Source of the DNA: Xiphydria camelus
Lineage: Eukaryota > Arthropoda > Insecta > Hymenoptera > Xiphydriidae
Assembly: GCA_963678675.1 (NCBI GenBank)
Contig: OY783191.1
Location: 27,672,955-27,736,954 of the forward strand
Direction of reading: 5' to 3'
Length of the DNA: 64,000 nucleotides
Shown: in pieces, positions 1 to 13,106 of the stretch
Position numbering within the stretch: the first letter of the stretch is position 1
How the letters are laid out: each line of letters starts with the position of its first letter
Notes under the pieces: generated by a model
The model's database searches: none
Told to the model about the DNA's origin: nothing
The model's input: the letters and a program-made list of their open reading frames with translations, nothing else
Position numbers and translations under genes: made by a program

Positions 1-2
1 TT

Positions 3-1046
3 TCAATACAATCTCTTTGTTTGCTCGATTATCCCCTGGTTCATGAGTTGAATGAGGGAGTTGACATTGGCTGGAAAATAAACAACAGAGAAGTCATTGT
101 CTACTGCATTTAAATACTCTGCGGCGGGATGGGCAGGAGCATTATCCAACAGTAACAATACTTTTCCTGTTACGCCATCTACCGTCTGTCTCTCTTTGAT
201 GCAGGATATAAAGTGGTTCTTATACCAATCCATAAAAACGTGTTTGTCTATACACGCTGCACTCTGTGATCTGTATACGACTGGCAATGTTTCTGCATTT
301 TCAAGGCATCGTGGATTTGTGGATTTTCCTATCACGAGAATCGGCAAGTGATGCGTCCCACTCGCATTTGCGCAGATCAATACGGTGATGCGATCCTTCG
401 TCACTTCATTCCCAGCACATGACTTATCAGACCCAGATTTGACGATTTTGTCAGGTAAATCTCTCCAATTGATCCCTGTCTCGTCAGCATTGTACATATT
501 CTCTCATTTGTACATTTCAATTCTTTGCGTGAAGTCTTCCAAAAACTTTTCCAAAGCCTAGACGTCAGCCAGTAATGTTTCCCCGTGCAGAGACAGTTGC
601 GTGATACCGTGACGTTTTCTGAAACTTCCTAACCAGCCGATGCTGGCTTTAAAATCTTCAGGTCCACCGACCTTCTCATTGATGACCATGGCCTTCTCGC
701 GCAGTAGAGGTCCTGTTATCGGAATACCCATTTCACGAGCCTGCGACATCCATTTCAAGAGGACTGCGTCCACGTGACGATGCTTGGGCTGCTTTATGCT
801 CTTCCTCTTTTTAGCGTCTATGCTAGAAGACTCGACGAAATCGTTTAAAGTTTCTTCAATTTTCTTCAAACGAAATATCGACCTCCTGTGTATGCCGTAT
901 TGCTTGGCGACTGTACACTCGAACGCTCCCGCTTTTAGCTCCTCCAGGATCTTCAATTTGTCGCGAATCAACAGTCTTACTCGCTTTTCTCTTTTTTTAT
1001 TTTTCTTGTCTGGCGAATTCATTGCCACTTTTTTGAATAGCACCAA
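3..1046 (-). pseudogene. pogo/Tigger-type transposase, broken, partial
   Basis: A minus-strand reading frame starts near 1046 with a basic N-terminal segment and helix-turn-helix of CENP-B/Tc5 type (AKQYGIHRRSIFRLKK), followed by a second DNA-binding segment (GWLGSFRKRHGI). It continues in the same frame into a DDE_1 catalytic domain: the first Asp is in NADETG and the second in LLLDNAPAHP. Two in-frame stops interrupt it, a TAG at 558-560 and a TGA about 50 nt further on, and the position where the family has the third acidic residue (PMDQG type) reads LMNQG, so the last catalytic Asp is Asn here. The 3' end runs off the window. Such proteins cut and paste TA-flanked elements; this copy should be inactive. 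Family assignment is strong, exact clade is not. Confidence 0.85.
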
Positions 1047-1426
1047 CGGTAATATAGAAAAACTACCAGCAGAAGACGTCGGAATTAGCGCTTATATAGA
1101 GAAAAATGACGGTAAGTATCCTTTTCCTCCGCTTTGTTTTGTTTTTGTTTGCTTCCTGCTTTAGGAGGTTAGGTAATATGCCATGCAGTATGCGTTTCCG
1201 TTGAGTCTGGATAGGTCGCATGATTTGCATTAATTTAAAACTCTCAAAACTAAGCTGGACCCCTATTCTCGAGCTCATGCGAGAAACTTTCGTATACGAA
1301 TCTTTGAATCTCACCAATCTCGTTTCGGCTATTCCATTCGGTCCACTATTTCATTGGTTACACAACTAAAGATTCGTATACGACAATTCTCGCTCAACTG
1401 TCAACAGACCGGTGACCGTACACTTA
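1047..1426. other. Gene-free stretch with a short inverted repeat
   Basis: No coding signal recognised. Positions 1279-1304 and 1369-1394 are inverted copies of each other (core TCGTATACGAATCTT) separated by about 65 bases, which could be the end of the neighbouring Tigger-type element or an independent small hairpin. Confidence 0.4.
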
Positions 1427-1584
1427 GGGCGGGTTGTAACGACTTGGTTTAAACTCAGTTCTAACTTGAACCACGTTTGAACTGAGTTCACATCAAAATG
1501 TATGACATTATGCGTGACACAAAATATACCAAGAACGGCGGTTCAAGCTGAACCGGCTCTGAACCAAGTCGTTACAACCCGCCC
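1427..1584. mobile_element. MITE-G copy 1 (Harbinger-like, TTA target)
   Basis: A 158-bp element with inverted ends GGGCGGGTTGTAACGACTTG, flanked on both sides by TTA (1424-1426 and 1585-1587). Copies of identical length lie at 46274, 55007 and 58014. The TTA duplication and GGG start fit PIF/Harbinger MITEs; no coding capacity. Confidence 0.85.
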
Positions 1585-2016
1585 TTAGTAGTCCAAGAGC
1601 TAGCGACAAAATTTAGTGAGGTACTTTAAAATTGCTAGAAATTTGTAAATAGATGTTTAAATAGTAGTAAATGGGAACGGTAATGACCTGTCAAGCCATA
1701 CCGGGTTGCGTCATTGAAAAATTAGTTTTTCAAAGTTCAAAAAAAAAATAAAAAATTATGTTGCTTCAATAAAGCTATAATTTTAACATGTTTTATAATA
1801 CCTACCTCTAAAATTAAAAAACAATGGACAGGCGATTTCGATGGTTGCACCTCCGTGCCAGGCGGGCATACACTCGCTATGTTTTGTGTATTTTTTATGT
1901 TGCTTTTACAAAGCTATAATTTATAGAGGATGTTCATTTATCTATTTTAAGGAACTATGTAAAAGGACAGGTGATTCTGCTGGTTGCAAGTGACTGCCAG
2001 GCGAGCGCATATATTA

Positions 2017-2161
2017 GGCCAAGCGAACGTTGGGACGCAGTTCAGTGAGGGGACGCAGGGTGACCGTTGCCTCTATACCTATATCTATTCTATATATAGG
2101 TATAGAGGCAACGGTCACCCTGCGTCCCCTCACTGTACTGCGTCTCAACGTTCGCTTGGCC
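2017..2161. mobile_element. MITE-H in left arm of U
   Basis: A 145-bp near-perfect palindrome with ends GGCCAAGCGAACGTT, flanked by TTA on both sides (2014-2016, 2162-2164). It was in U before or at the time the arms became inverted copies, since both arms carry it. Harbinger-like by its TTA target and GG start. Confidence 0.75.
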
Positions 2162-3601
2162 TTAGTGCGACTCCGATAGCACTATTATAGCGTGCGAGGG
2201 AAGGAGAGCGTTTCAGTTGTACGTGAATTGAGTGGAGCCTTTGTTATTATTATGTTCTCTGTTTTTGTAGTTGTGGGTAATGCGTTTCAACGCTTCATTC
2301 GGCCCTTTTTATAGGAAAAAATAAATAAATACGCATTTTATGTGTATGTTAAACACTCTGTGATTAGTTTTCAGACTTTATTACCATTATTATCTGTTCC
2401 GTCTCACGATAGACGGACTTCAGTACATCGGTTCATATCACTTAACATCGCCACACGATCATACATTACTTGCCAATAATAGTTAATTTCCTTGTAAGGA
2501 GAAGAAATGAATTCAATAGATGACTAATCGACTCCTCGATCCTTTCCCAACTTTCACCAGACTCGCGGGAGAGCATGGGCACCTTTTGCCTCCGTTACTG
2601 TCCAGGGTCGACCTATCATAAATTCAGCCTTTTTTGATGAACGCCCGCGTGTCCTTGAACCGCGCCACGGAACGTTGACACATCTGTGTATCTCTCGGAA
2701 GACTTTCTCATGCCTTTTTTTTCCTATTTTCACATTTTCTCGGAACTTTCCTCTCCTTTCGCGGAATGGAAACGCTCATAACTGTGAATAATTATTTTTT
2801 CGGGCATTTCCTTTTTTGTGACATTAAATATGTATATAGATTATAAATTGAATTTAATAATATGAACATTTGTTTTATGAGAAGATCAAATTTGTAGAGG
2901 CACCTTTTCGAGTGCGAAATATATCGGATTGATTTTCGTCTCAAGAAAATATGCGTCCTTGAGCTCAGAAGGTCAATTAATTAGTTCATCGTGACCTCAG
3001 CGGGGATCCTTAATCACCTAATAGAGAGTGAGTAAGATAAACTCTTTCCATCCCTCTTCCTTTCTGCTCCGCTCTCTTTCTCTCTCTTTCTCTCTTACCG
3101 TTGATCTAATAACGGAGTGTATTTATATTGTAACTAAAGAAGCACCACCCTTGTATGACTATACCCCGAGCAGCGATCACAAAATACCGTGTGCCATAAT
3201 TTTGCTACGATCTTATGTACATATGTATAGCAAAGGTTTAGTCTCAAATGGATTCAAATAAAATGTAATTTTTTATAATCATTATTGGGAGTCACATTGT
3301 AGTAGTACCACATGCAATTCAGGGTTAATAAATTTCATCGTGAGACGGAACACATAATAATGGTAATAAAGTCTGAAAACTAATCACAGAGTGTTTAACA
3401 TAAATAAATAAATACGCATTTTGTATGTGTATGTTAATTTATTTCTTCCTATAAAAAGGGCCGAATGAAGCGTTGAAACGCATTACCCACAACTACAAAA
3501 ACAGAGAACATAATAATAACAAAGGCTCCACTCAATTCACGTACAACTGAAACGCTCTCCTTCCCTCGCACGCTATAATAGTGCTATCGGAGTCGCACTA
3601 A

Positions 3602-3750
3602 GGCCAAGCGAACGTTGAGACGCAGTACCTACAGTGAGGGGACGCAGGGTGACCGTTGCCTCTATACCTATATATAGAATAGATATAGGTATAGAGGCAA
3701 CGGTCACCCTGCGTCCCCTCACTAAACTGCGTCCCAACGTTCGCTTGGCC
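3602..3750. mobile_element. MITE-H in right arm of U
   Basis: Inverted counterpart of the copy at 2017-2161, 149 bp, flanked by TAA (3599-3601, 3751-3753), the reverse complement of TTA. Confidence 0.75.
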
Positions 3751-4182
3751 TAATACTATGCGCTCGCCTGGCAGTCACTTGCAACCAGCAGAATCACCTG
3801 TCCTTTTACATAGTTCCTTAAAATAGATAAATGAACATCCCCTATAAATTATAGCTTTGTAAAAGCAACATAAAAAATACACAAAACATAGCGAGTGTAT
3901 GCCCGCCTGGCACGGAGGTGCAACCATCGAAATCGCCTGTCCATTGTTTTTTAATTTTAGAGGTAGGTATTATAAAACATGTTAAAATTATAGCTTTATT
4001 GAAGCAACATAATTTTTTATTTTTTTTTTGAACTTTGAAAAACTAATTTTTCAATGACGCAACCCGGTATGGCTTGACAGGTCATTACCGTTCCCATTTA
4101 CTACTATTTAAACATCTATTTACAAATTTCTAGCAATTTTAAAGTACCTCAATAAATTTTGTCGCTAGCTCTCAGACTATAG

Positions 4183-4280
4183 GGACTCGGAATTCGTCGC
4201 TGGTGACTTTTTTAAATGTTACTTTTAAACGTACTAACTAATGATTAATCAATCCTAATGTTTTCATTAAGGAGGTTCGA
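4183..4280. mobile_element. MITE-A, left half only
   Basis: Matches the first ~100 bp of MITE-A (GTCGCTGGTGACTTTTTT followed by the ACGTACTAAC block) but no right end follows. The bases just left of MITE-G (TA then CACTTA at 1419-1426) may be its missing tip, which would mean MITE-G and U both landed inside this MITE-A copy. Confidence 0.6.
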
Positions 4281-5217
4281 CTATCAGACGAAAACCAACT
4301 TACACAGCCCTAATTTTTTTATGTGATACACGAATACTTTACATAACTAATACGAAAATAGTTTCTTCGTTATTTTATTCTAAAATTGACCACTTTTAAC
4401 ATATCGCCTTATGGGAGACGATATTGTACTAAGGTAGATTATCACTGACTTTAACACACATTCCGCCAACTTTAGACTTTGAAAGACTAGTAATTTGACA
4501 GATGAAATAGTAAGGATTATGTTAAGAATAAGTAAATTAGGTTTTACCGTATGGTTGCAACGTAATATTATCATGAAATTCGTTTTTACTTCGCAAACTA
4601 TTAGTACGCCATATTAACGGTGAGAGACTTGGCAACACGGCGTCGTGGAACACTGATCTCGAGCGTTTGTCGGTGAGCTACTCGCACTGGGCGGCTCGGC
4701 GCCGTTTTTCCGTTCGCTCGGACAATTATCATTTTTTTTAGTTGCGCAAGTGTATTTTTTGAAAAATTATAGCCACGGGCCGTTTCAGAAATGTTTAAAG
4801 GAAGCATTTATATTTTTTTCGAATTGTTCTAATAATAAAAAATATACAAAATCACGAAATCTAAAAACGGCGGCGCCGCGCTCATATAGCGAGTGACGAA
4901 GGGTTAAATGAAAACATTTTAAAAACTTTTGTCTATCTGTTTTTTCCGGATTTGATTGAAAAAACGGCTATATCAATCGTAATGAAACTTGTACAATTTG
5001 TACATGATATTCTGAATCGCCATCTGCTTTTTGTTTAATTTCGATATCTAAAACGATTCCGAAGTTACAAAATTCGAGATTTACTAGAGTGTAAATTCTA
5101 AACGTTACAGGTCGCGCGGACTCAGTTAAATATTGTACGTGTTACACTTCGGCTCGCGTGGCTATGGGACTTCTTGGATCTCTTTGGCCTAAATTCTAAA
5201 TTACAACCAGGTCTGTA
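4281..5217. other. Intergenic, no gene seen
   Basis: AT-rich sequence with only short chance reading frames. A GC-richer patch near 4640-4720 and 4860-4900 (ggcgccg-type words) has no recognisable product. Confidence 0.5.
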
Positions 5218-5219
5218 TA

Positions 5220-5428
5220 CTCTTGGCGTCACGGATTTTATCGCTGGTGACTTTTTTAAATGTCGTTTTTAAACGTACTAACCAGTTAACAATCAATTCC
5301 TATGCATTCATTAGCCAGGGCAAACGCCGTCGTAGCTAATCAAAGCATAAGAATTAATTATTTATTGGCTAGTATCTTTAAAAATATTTTGATAAAATCA
5401 CCAGCGACAGAATCCGTGACGCCGGGAG
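5220..5428. mobile_element. MITE-A, diverged full-length copy
   Basis: A 209-bp palindromic element with TA on both sides (5218-5219, 5429-5430). The inner terminal blocks (TCGCTGGTGACTTTTTT and its complement) match the copies at 18481 and 31083, while the outer tips differ, so this is an older or subfamily copy. Confidence 0.75.
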
Positions 5429-5934
5429 TACTGTCTTTGAACTGGGGGAAATTAGAGTTTGCTTTCCTGTGCATTAGAAGGTGTTCCGTAAGTGTGACTC
5501 ATGTCAGCTTTGTTTAAAGAGCTGGAGGAACAGTAAAAGTGCCCCGGCACATATCAAATTCCAATCCTAAATTACAATCAGGTCTGTTTACTGTAATCGT
5601 TGTGTTTTATAAAACCGCGATTCACACGAAGTCGTGAGATTTGCTAGTACTACATAAGACAAAACTTTATGTCTTGCATGTTGATATACCATTTCCCTTT
5701 ATACACAAATTCTTCTACTTTTTTACAATTAATTTCTATTGAAGTATATATCTAAGTACATTATGCGATATAATAGTCTCATCAAGTTTTATTTTTAAAA
5801 AGTGGAATTCGTACAGAAATGGTGTCTGTGATATTAACATTAATCACATACTCTTTTATCAACAAGTAAGATTAAATAAAAATGTACATACATAACATTT
5901 CCATCTTTGCATCTTCTCATAACTTCTATGTAAT
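5429..5934. other. 3' flank of the RRP5 gene
   Basis: AT-rich, no coding signal. It probably includes the 3' untranslated region of the minus-strand RRP5 gene that ends at 5935. Confidence 0.5.
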
Positions 5935-8900
5935 TTATTTGTTACATCGATTCTCGACGTAATCAATAGCCATTTGTTTTATATTAGCCGCACCTTCCGT
6001 ATTACCGAGCGACTCCTCAAAGCTGATAAATTTTTTAAACAAAGTCTTCATCTTCCTTGCTGGGAGTGACTGTGCTACGGCTCTTTCTAATACTTTTCTG
6101 TAATAAGAATCGATTTATCGAGTTAACTGTTCTTGAGTACGTTCTTCAAGTACTAAAGACCTGTTTCACAATTCGAGTTTAAATTTTAAGCAGAGTTTAA
6201 ACTCCCATTCTCGGGCATTTATTGATTTAATGTGTGGTTTAAATTCTATTTAAGACACATTAGAATTGTGGAAATGGCTCTAATAGAGCATTTCAAAAGG
6301 CAACTTGTCGCGCTACTATTTATATTTACCTACATATTACACTAATTATTTTGTAAAAAGTATTACCTTGCGATTTCGATGTCTCCAGACTTGGTCAGAA
6401 TATCAACGTAGGACGACCAAACATCGACGCGTTTAGGATACGAACTCAATATTTGCTCGAAAAGCGTTTGCGCCCTTTCCTTATCCCCGAATTTGTTTTC
6501 CATCTGCGCGAATTTCACCATAAGGCTGACGTCTGGTAAAGCGAGAAAAAGAAATCACTGAGTTAAATAGAAACCAAAAGAATCTGTATAATATTACGCG
6601 AAAAGAAATAGTTGAAATACTTTTACAGATAACAAATTACATGCAATATCGAAAGTATCGATCCGCTATTCACTTACGCTGATGTGCCTGTAAGGATTGA
6701 AGAGCTCTCTTCATGGTAAGTCTGCTCTTGTCCTTTAGACCGATCTTCAGCAACGCGAGGCCGCAATCGATCCAGATTTGCGGATCTCCCTTAAACTTTC
6801 CTATGACGGTATTGACAATTTTCTCTAACTCCGCCTGCCTTCCAGCTTCCGCATGTATCGTGAGCATGTGCGTGTAAACCTGCAGCGCGTCGTTCATTCT
6901 CACGGCCTCTTGAAACACCTCGTTCAACGATTCCGGAGTACCGAATCTGGACTCAAAGTTGAGCCAGGCCCGCCATACGTTCAGTCTCTCGTTTTCCTCG
7001 CGAAAATTTATCGTCTTTACGGCTCGTCTCGCGACTGCCCGCGCTTTTTCTATCTCGGTCGCCTGCAAATGATACGCCATATACTGCAGCCAGACGAGAG
7101 AACTGTCCGGACTCGCCAGCACCAATCTATCGAATTGATCGACGGAATTAGGCGCGTCGTTGCTAGCCAATGCTTCTTCGCGTTCGCGAATTTCTCTTTC
7201 CTTTTGACGCTCTAATTCTCTGCGCTCGGCGGCACTCAACTTCTTCTTCTTCTTCTTACCCTGCAGCTGCAATTCGTCGTCCTCTTCGCTATCGCTTGAC
7301 GACTCTTCTGCAGGGGTCGACGAAGGCAGGGTATCCCAGTAAAATCCACATTCGGGAAGCCTTGTCTCGTCTTCCATCGATGTTTTATTCTCCATTTTTG
7401 CGTCGTCTTTAGTCGCGGGTTTATCTTCCGCGATTTTCACATTTCCCGTGTGTAAATTCTTATCGACTTTATTCTTTACACGATGCGGTCGGGTTTCTTC
7501 GTTCACTTCTTCTGCCGAGCTTTCAGCTTTCTCCTCGACCTTTGATAGCTCCTTCTTCTTCACTTTCTTGGGTTTTATCTCTTTCCCGCTTTCCGCAGTG
7601 TCTTTGAATGTTTCGTTATCGACACCAGTCTGGTTTAGTGTTTTTTTACGTTTCGTGGCCTTTGCCGCGGGTTTATTTCTTTTCGTCTCCTCGAACATAT
7701 CTTCCGTCTTCGATATTTTCGCCAAAGGCCCTTCCTCGCTCTTCTCTGACGTTTCATTTTTCCTCTTGGAACCTTTTGTCTTAACGGCGATAGCATTTTT
7801 CGCTTGACTGATCTTCGGCACTTCTAACGCAGATTTAATTACGCAGATGGGGAAGATACTAGAGTCTTTTTTGTTGAGCACAAAATAACATTTTACTTTA
7901 CTGCCTAAAACGTAAGGTGATAGATCCGGTTCCAGATCGTTCAAGTGTCTTCTCACGGGCAGAGCAACTAGAGTTCCCTTTCCATTGCCTCTGAGAAGAA
8001 CCAGGACGAACCAGTTGGTGACGAAGACTATTTCTCCTCGTAACAGCGTTCCCGTAGCCATTCCCGACAGACTAGTTTGCTTGGCTCTTATGGCGTTCAT
8101 AACGATCGGTTTCATCGTCAACTCGACGATCTCGTGGACGTAATTGACCCACAGAACCGTTCCTGAAACTTTGTCGCCTTGCTTTACACTGCCCGTGTAA
8201 TGATCCTTGCGCACGGTGCCCTTCGCGCCGTTGTTCAACTTTAGTACGAGTCCATGGTCGGTTACCTTCTCGACGTTTCCAGTGACCCTTTGTCCGACTT
8301 TCACGGAAGATATAACGTGGCTCTGGTAATAGGCGTGTTGCGACAGTTCTTCCACTTTGTCCAAATAAAGGGTCAACACGTCGATGGACGCGGTCGTGTC
8401 GGCGTTGCATTTGACGGCATCTACCCAGATCTTTGACAATGCCGTCGTCAAATGCACGGTCCGCGTTTTCTTGTCGAGGGAAAGTATCTTGCCAAACAAG
8501 ACTTGATTTACGTATACGGCTTCGAAGTTTGTCACTTCTTTACGAGCCACGATTCCCAACGCCGGCTCCTTCGATTCTATCGGAAGCAAGACTTTCAACT
8601 CGATCTCGGTAATTTCCAGAATGGAACAGGGGATGCAATCGCCTGCCTTCAATCGTTCGAACTTCGTGTATCTCTTTTGTGGGGCGAAGGATTTCGTTAG
8701 AATTAGATTCGGAGTGTTCGCGAATACCATCGCCGAAATTTCGTTACCAGGCACATGTCTCGTAGCTAGTAACCTCCCGAGATCTATGCTTGGCGCCATG
8801 TGGCCCGCGGGTAAAAATCCCCTCATCGTAGCTTTGATATTGTCCCCGTCGATTACGTTAACTTCGAGTCCTTCCGCGGACGCGTCTGCGATGGTGCCAG

Positions 8901-11900
8901 CGACCAGTTGTCCGATACGAAGTGAGGTTTTTTGTTCGGCACTTTCTTCGGCAATTTGCAGCGTTAATTTGTTATTCGTCTTATCGACATTTTTCACCTC
9001 TACAACCAGGACTTGGCCAAAGGAAAAGGTCCTTTCTACACTGAATTTGTTGGTCTTGTAAAGCGGCAACCAACCCTTGAGATTTCCAAATAGTTGTATC
9101 AACAAACCACGTTCCGTCACCTGAATGATCGTACCGTGATGCCTCGCACCGACCTTCGCGTCTTCAAACTCGTACAAGGGCGGTAGATCGCTCTCGATCA
9201 GCGATCGTTTCATAGTGAGCACCAATCTCTTCCGTTCTTCGTCGATTCTTAAAATGCGCACTTTGATTGATTGGCCAACCTTCAATTTATCGATGATATT
9301 CCTGCCAACGTCGGAGATGTGTTCTGGAGGCACGTAACCGACGGATCTATGAATCGTTACCGAGACGAACTCATTTTCCAAGTCGATCTTGGTGATTTCC
9401 GCCTCCGTCACGTCACCGGGCGTGAAACTGCTGTGAGAAAAGTACTTATGTTCCAACAAGTGACGTTGCATGGTGCAAATGTAGATTCTGTCCATGCACT
9501 CGTAGTTAAGCACGCGACATTTGACCTCTGAACCGGGTAAAAACGTCGTGTTTATCTTCTCGAAGTCCACCTCCGTTCTGCGCAGAGGAATGATTCCGCG
9601 TAAATTTTTCGACAAGGTCACGAAGATCCCGTTCGACTCTCTGCACACGACTCTGGCGCTCGGGAAGACATCACCGATGTTCAGCTTACTCTTTTCGACA
9701 TCCTCCGACAGTAGACTGAAGTACGCGAACTTAACGATTGGCATGACGTACAACAACGTGCCAATTACTTCCATTCCCTTCGCGTAAGAGGCCAAGGGAC
9801 TCTTCAAGTATATTTGGTTGATATAACCGATACCGTCTCCGTTGAATGACACTTGCAATCCGTTCAATAAGACCTCCGTTACGTCGAGCGAAAACTTGGT
9901 ACCAGGGACCAGAATATCCAGTGATTGAGATTCGTACGAGAGTATGCTCATGGTGTGTTTCGCTTTTGTCGAGACTTTTACCGTAGACGCATTCTCCATG
10001 GTTTTGAGGTCTGTGATAGCGCAGAAGATTTGGCGACCTGGAACTGATTTAGAGATTTTCATAGTTTCTTGCAGGAATTCAAAAAGAAATATGTTTACTA
10101 GAAGTGGAGCTCGTTTTTCCAAATTAATTTCTTTCTGTAAAAGATGAAGACGCGAATGATGAAGATCGGAGCGTTCAAATTTTGGGTGAAATTCAAGTCA
10201 CCAGACTTCGTTAATTTGTCCTTTCTTAAGATGGAAGCTTGAAAATGTGTAAAATTTGTTTTTACATTTCAAACTGCACATGAATAAATTATTAGAGCAA
10301 ATCATCAATATCTCTCAAGTTTTGATTAAAAAGATTTGGTACTACAAGGGATATTTAAAAAATGCTTATATACATCTTTTAACTATTGCTTTCTAGTAAA
10401 AAAATGGGATGGCTAAAGGGTCAAGGAGGTAATGTTAGAAATAATGCGTACAATATTGTCTTCCTTCATTGACATCCGTGTAAGGTAAAAAGGCTCTGAG
10501 ATTCGCGATGCCCGTATCCACCAAGTAACCGTGTTCCTCCGCGTTAGAAATGGTGCAAACCAATTTTGAGCGTTTTGCCAATCTGGTGTGATCCAAATTC
10601 TGGTTAACCAATTCTGGCTCCAATGACAGAGACACTCTGTGCTTTTCGCTCGGATGCAATTCCTTCACGTAGCAAATTACGTAGTCTCCAGGTTTGTAAA
10701 TTTCGGTCAGTGGTCTGTACTCATCTGGCTGTTCTTCTTTTTTACTGACTATCTTCTGCAACAACTTTGTATACGATTCACTCACGTCGGTTATTTGCAA
10801 GCGCCCGTTCAGACGACCGGGCAGAGAAACTTGCAGGTGGTATTCTCGAGCCTCTTGGACTCTGCCCAAGACGACCATGCCTTGGCTCAACGTCGAGTAC
10901 GATAAGCACTGCGCTGACGTAGCCACGAAATTTTCATCCTTGTTAAATGCATCGTCATCCGCCTTCTTGATTCCACGTTTTGGTTTTATAACGGCTTTTG
11001 CTTTTTTATCAAACAACTGTGAAAAAGCAAACACAAATTGAGTCATTTGGTTTCAAAATCGGCCAGCTCAAAGTAAGCAAATTTTTCAGGACTTCAAAAA
11101 ATATGTACCGTAGAAATACAAGCATTAATTAATGCGATTCTTGGTACATATACTTATAAGCATATTGCTTTGGAACAACTAATCCATATGTGATACAAAA
11201 AATTCTTGGAAGTTTTTGCTGCATTATAATTTTTTTAATAGAGATGGCCGATTTTATGAAATATGGAGGTGGCCAATTTTGAAACTAAACGACTCAAATG
11301 TGATATATCCCTCTTTCGAATAAGACAAATTTAGCTGTATGGAATTCTTTTTAAATACAGTGGTACCTCGACATACGAGTGCCCTAATATACGAGTGTTT
11401 TGAGATACGAGCCGCCGAGCGAGCGATATTTTGCTTTGAGATGAGAGCAAGATTTGAGATACGAGGAATCGCAACGAAACTTGCCTAACACATTTCCGCA
11501 ATATCCTGAAAGGGAGGAAGAAACTAACCTCCTTGGACAGTTTTTTTTAAACGATCTGCAGGTGAAAATGAGCAAAGCATGACGAAAAAAGCGAAGACCA
11601 GTGACGAAAATTAAGCGCTTCCGTAAGCACTTCACTTTTTCTTTTATTATGTTTTTATAGAATATGTATTTGTTATTTATAAATAAATGTTTCTTCTTGT
11701 AAATACATTTTTCTTATTCAAAAACACTTAACAAAAACAACTGAGGTGGTTTTTTGGGACCTGGAATGGATTAATGGCATTTTAATTAATTTCAATGGGG
11801 AAAATTGCTTTGAGATACAAGTAATTTGACATACGAGCAAGGTTACGGAACGAATTAAACTCGTATGTCGAGGTACCACTGTACATAGATTATAAACTGA

Positions 11901-12363
11901 GGTCCTGTAATTATCAAATATACCCTTTTTTATGTTTAAACCATAATTGTCATAGAATCCATGAAGTTCTAAGAAATATTCAATCAACTTGCAAACTTTC
12001 TATGATAATTATTGTAAAGAGATGTACAGTTTCATTAAAACTACAAAAACCAATCAATAATATAACATATCCAAAGAAGGCCCAACGATAGGCTAGGAGA
12101 TTGTATCGATCAATAAATTGTTTTGGATCTGATCGTCAATCAAATGTTTGTTATTATAATTGACAAATTGATAAATGAATTATTGCGCATTTAAATTAAT
12201 CCACTTAAAGCTTTCCCTAATTACGAACAAATAGGTACTATAAGGTCAGTATAGATTACTTATTTTACGTTTAAAAATAAATAATGTGAAAAGTTCTTAC
12301 CGAACCATACAATGGTTTGCATTTAACTTTCTTCCCTCCACGGGGAAAACTTTTCAGCGTCAT
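5935..12363 (-). CDS. RRP5/PDCD11 homologue, rRNA biogenesis factor
   Basis: Five exons on the minus strand: 12301-12363, 10452-11016, 6678-10043, 6367-6532 and 5935-6097, total 4323 nt (1440 aa plus stop), all junctions GT-AG and in phase. The start is supported by a short first exon encoding SFPRGG a few residues in, as in animal PDCD11. The middle holds a series of S1 RNA-binding repeats (for example GYLVDTG, GYVPPEHISDVG, KGWLPLYKTNKF), then a long Lys/Glu-rich linker, then C-terminal HAT/TPR repeats (SLVWLQYMAYHLQATEIEKA, LNVWRAWLNFE, YPKRVDVWSSYVDI). The family acts in the nucleolus in 18S and 5.8S rRNA processing. It looks intact and is shorter than human PDCD11 (about 1870 aa). The 10452 and 10043 junctions have unusual splice context and are the least certain. 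Confidence 0.93.
11358..11881. mobile_element. Non-autonomous Tigger/pogo element in RRP5 intron 1
   Basis: A 524-bp insertion with inverted ends CAGTGGTACCTCGACATACG and TA on both sides (11356-11357, 11882-11883). On the plus strand it retains a decayed 3' piece of a Tigger-type transposase gene (residues like KLTSLDSFF), so it is an internally deleted copy. It lies within the first intron of RRP5 and does not touch its exons. Confidence 0.85.
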
Positions 12364-12865
12364 CTAAGTGTGAAAATTCATGTTAAGTGAGCAATTCCGT
12401 AAACAAAATATAATGTAACGAACGAATTATTTAGTTACAATTATTAAATGTGCCAGTGCAAATTGTGTAAGGAATCGTATAAAAATAATAAGTATATTTG
12501 ATTAATAATGGATAAAATTATAAAAACGAATTGATTTATTTAATTATTACATACTATATTAGTTAATTAATATATTATTGAGACATGTGTTTTCTTACTT
12601 TCTATACGTGTAATTATTTTTTATCACATCCAGTTACATTGCAACTGATCGCATCATTCACCGTACTCACGTGTAGCTTTGTAAGCAAATTTTTGAGGTT
12701 ATGTTCAGTTAAGGTAATTTATGCGCATACGTAGAATGCGTATAGTCGTACTGGCGAAAGAGTGCACTTCGGGAAAGCTCGGAGCAACGTTCCCCCACTA
12801 TGTGTCTTCCCCCACTAAGCGAATTAGGCATGCGCACATCAAATTTTCGAGTATATGTACACTAG
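12364..12865. promoter_or_regulatory. 5' flank of RRP5; contains a block repeated at 62.8 kb
   Basis: Upstream region of RRP5. No coding signal. Positions 12748-12803 carry a block (core CTTCGGGAAAGCTCG, then AGCAACGTTC) that recurs inverted at about 62820-62885. A promoter role is inferred only from position. Confidence 0.35.
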
Positions 12866-13106
12866 GTTCGTTCGCACAGCAGTCACAAACCGTTGGCAAT
12901 AGACTGCCTAAGTCTGACGTCACAAATGGGCGGAGCTTCCAAACCTTTCCAAACAAATCGGTTTTGCGTGCAAATTGTCCATAAGAGAGTTTTCTTTTCA
13001 AGTGTATCGTTAATTTTGACGTAAATAAGGGTTATGAGCTATATATTTTGGTAAAGTTTGGTCAAACCTAGGTTATCCCCAAATATTTTTAAATAGGTAA
13101 GCTGTA

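Larger units (their letters stand above)
1589..4179. mobile_element. Foldback element U (TAGTC-type ends)
   Basis: A 2.6 kb inverted-repeat element. The left arm runs 1589-2410, the right arm 3337-4179, and the loop 2411-3336 contains no recognisable gene (a CT-rich run near 3060-3095 is its only obvious feature). Ends read TAGTCCAAGAGCTAGCGAC on the left and, read inward from the right, TAGTCTGAGAGCTAGCGAC. TAG flanks both sides (1586-1588, 4180-4182), consistent with a 3-bp target duplication. Each arm holds the same nested palindromic MITE-H. It shares terminal sequence with elements T (49642) and V (29841). Confidence 0.75.

Noticed and set aside
6853..9787. Plus-strand frames over the RRP5 exon
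   Set aside because: Shadows of the minus-strand coding exon, without recognisable products.
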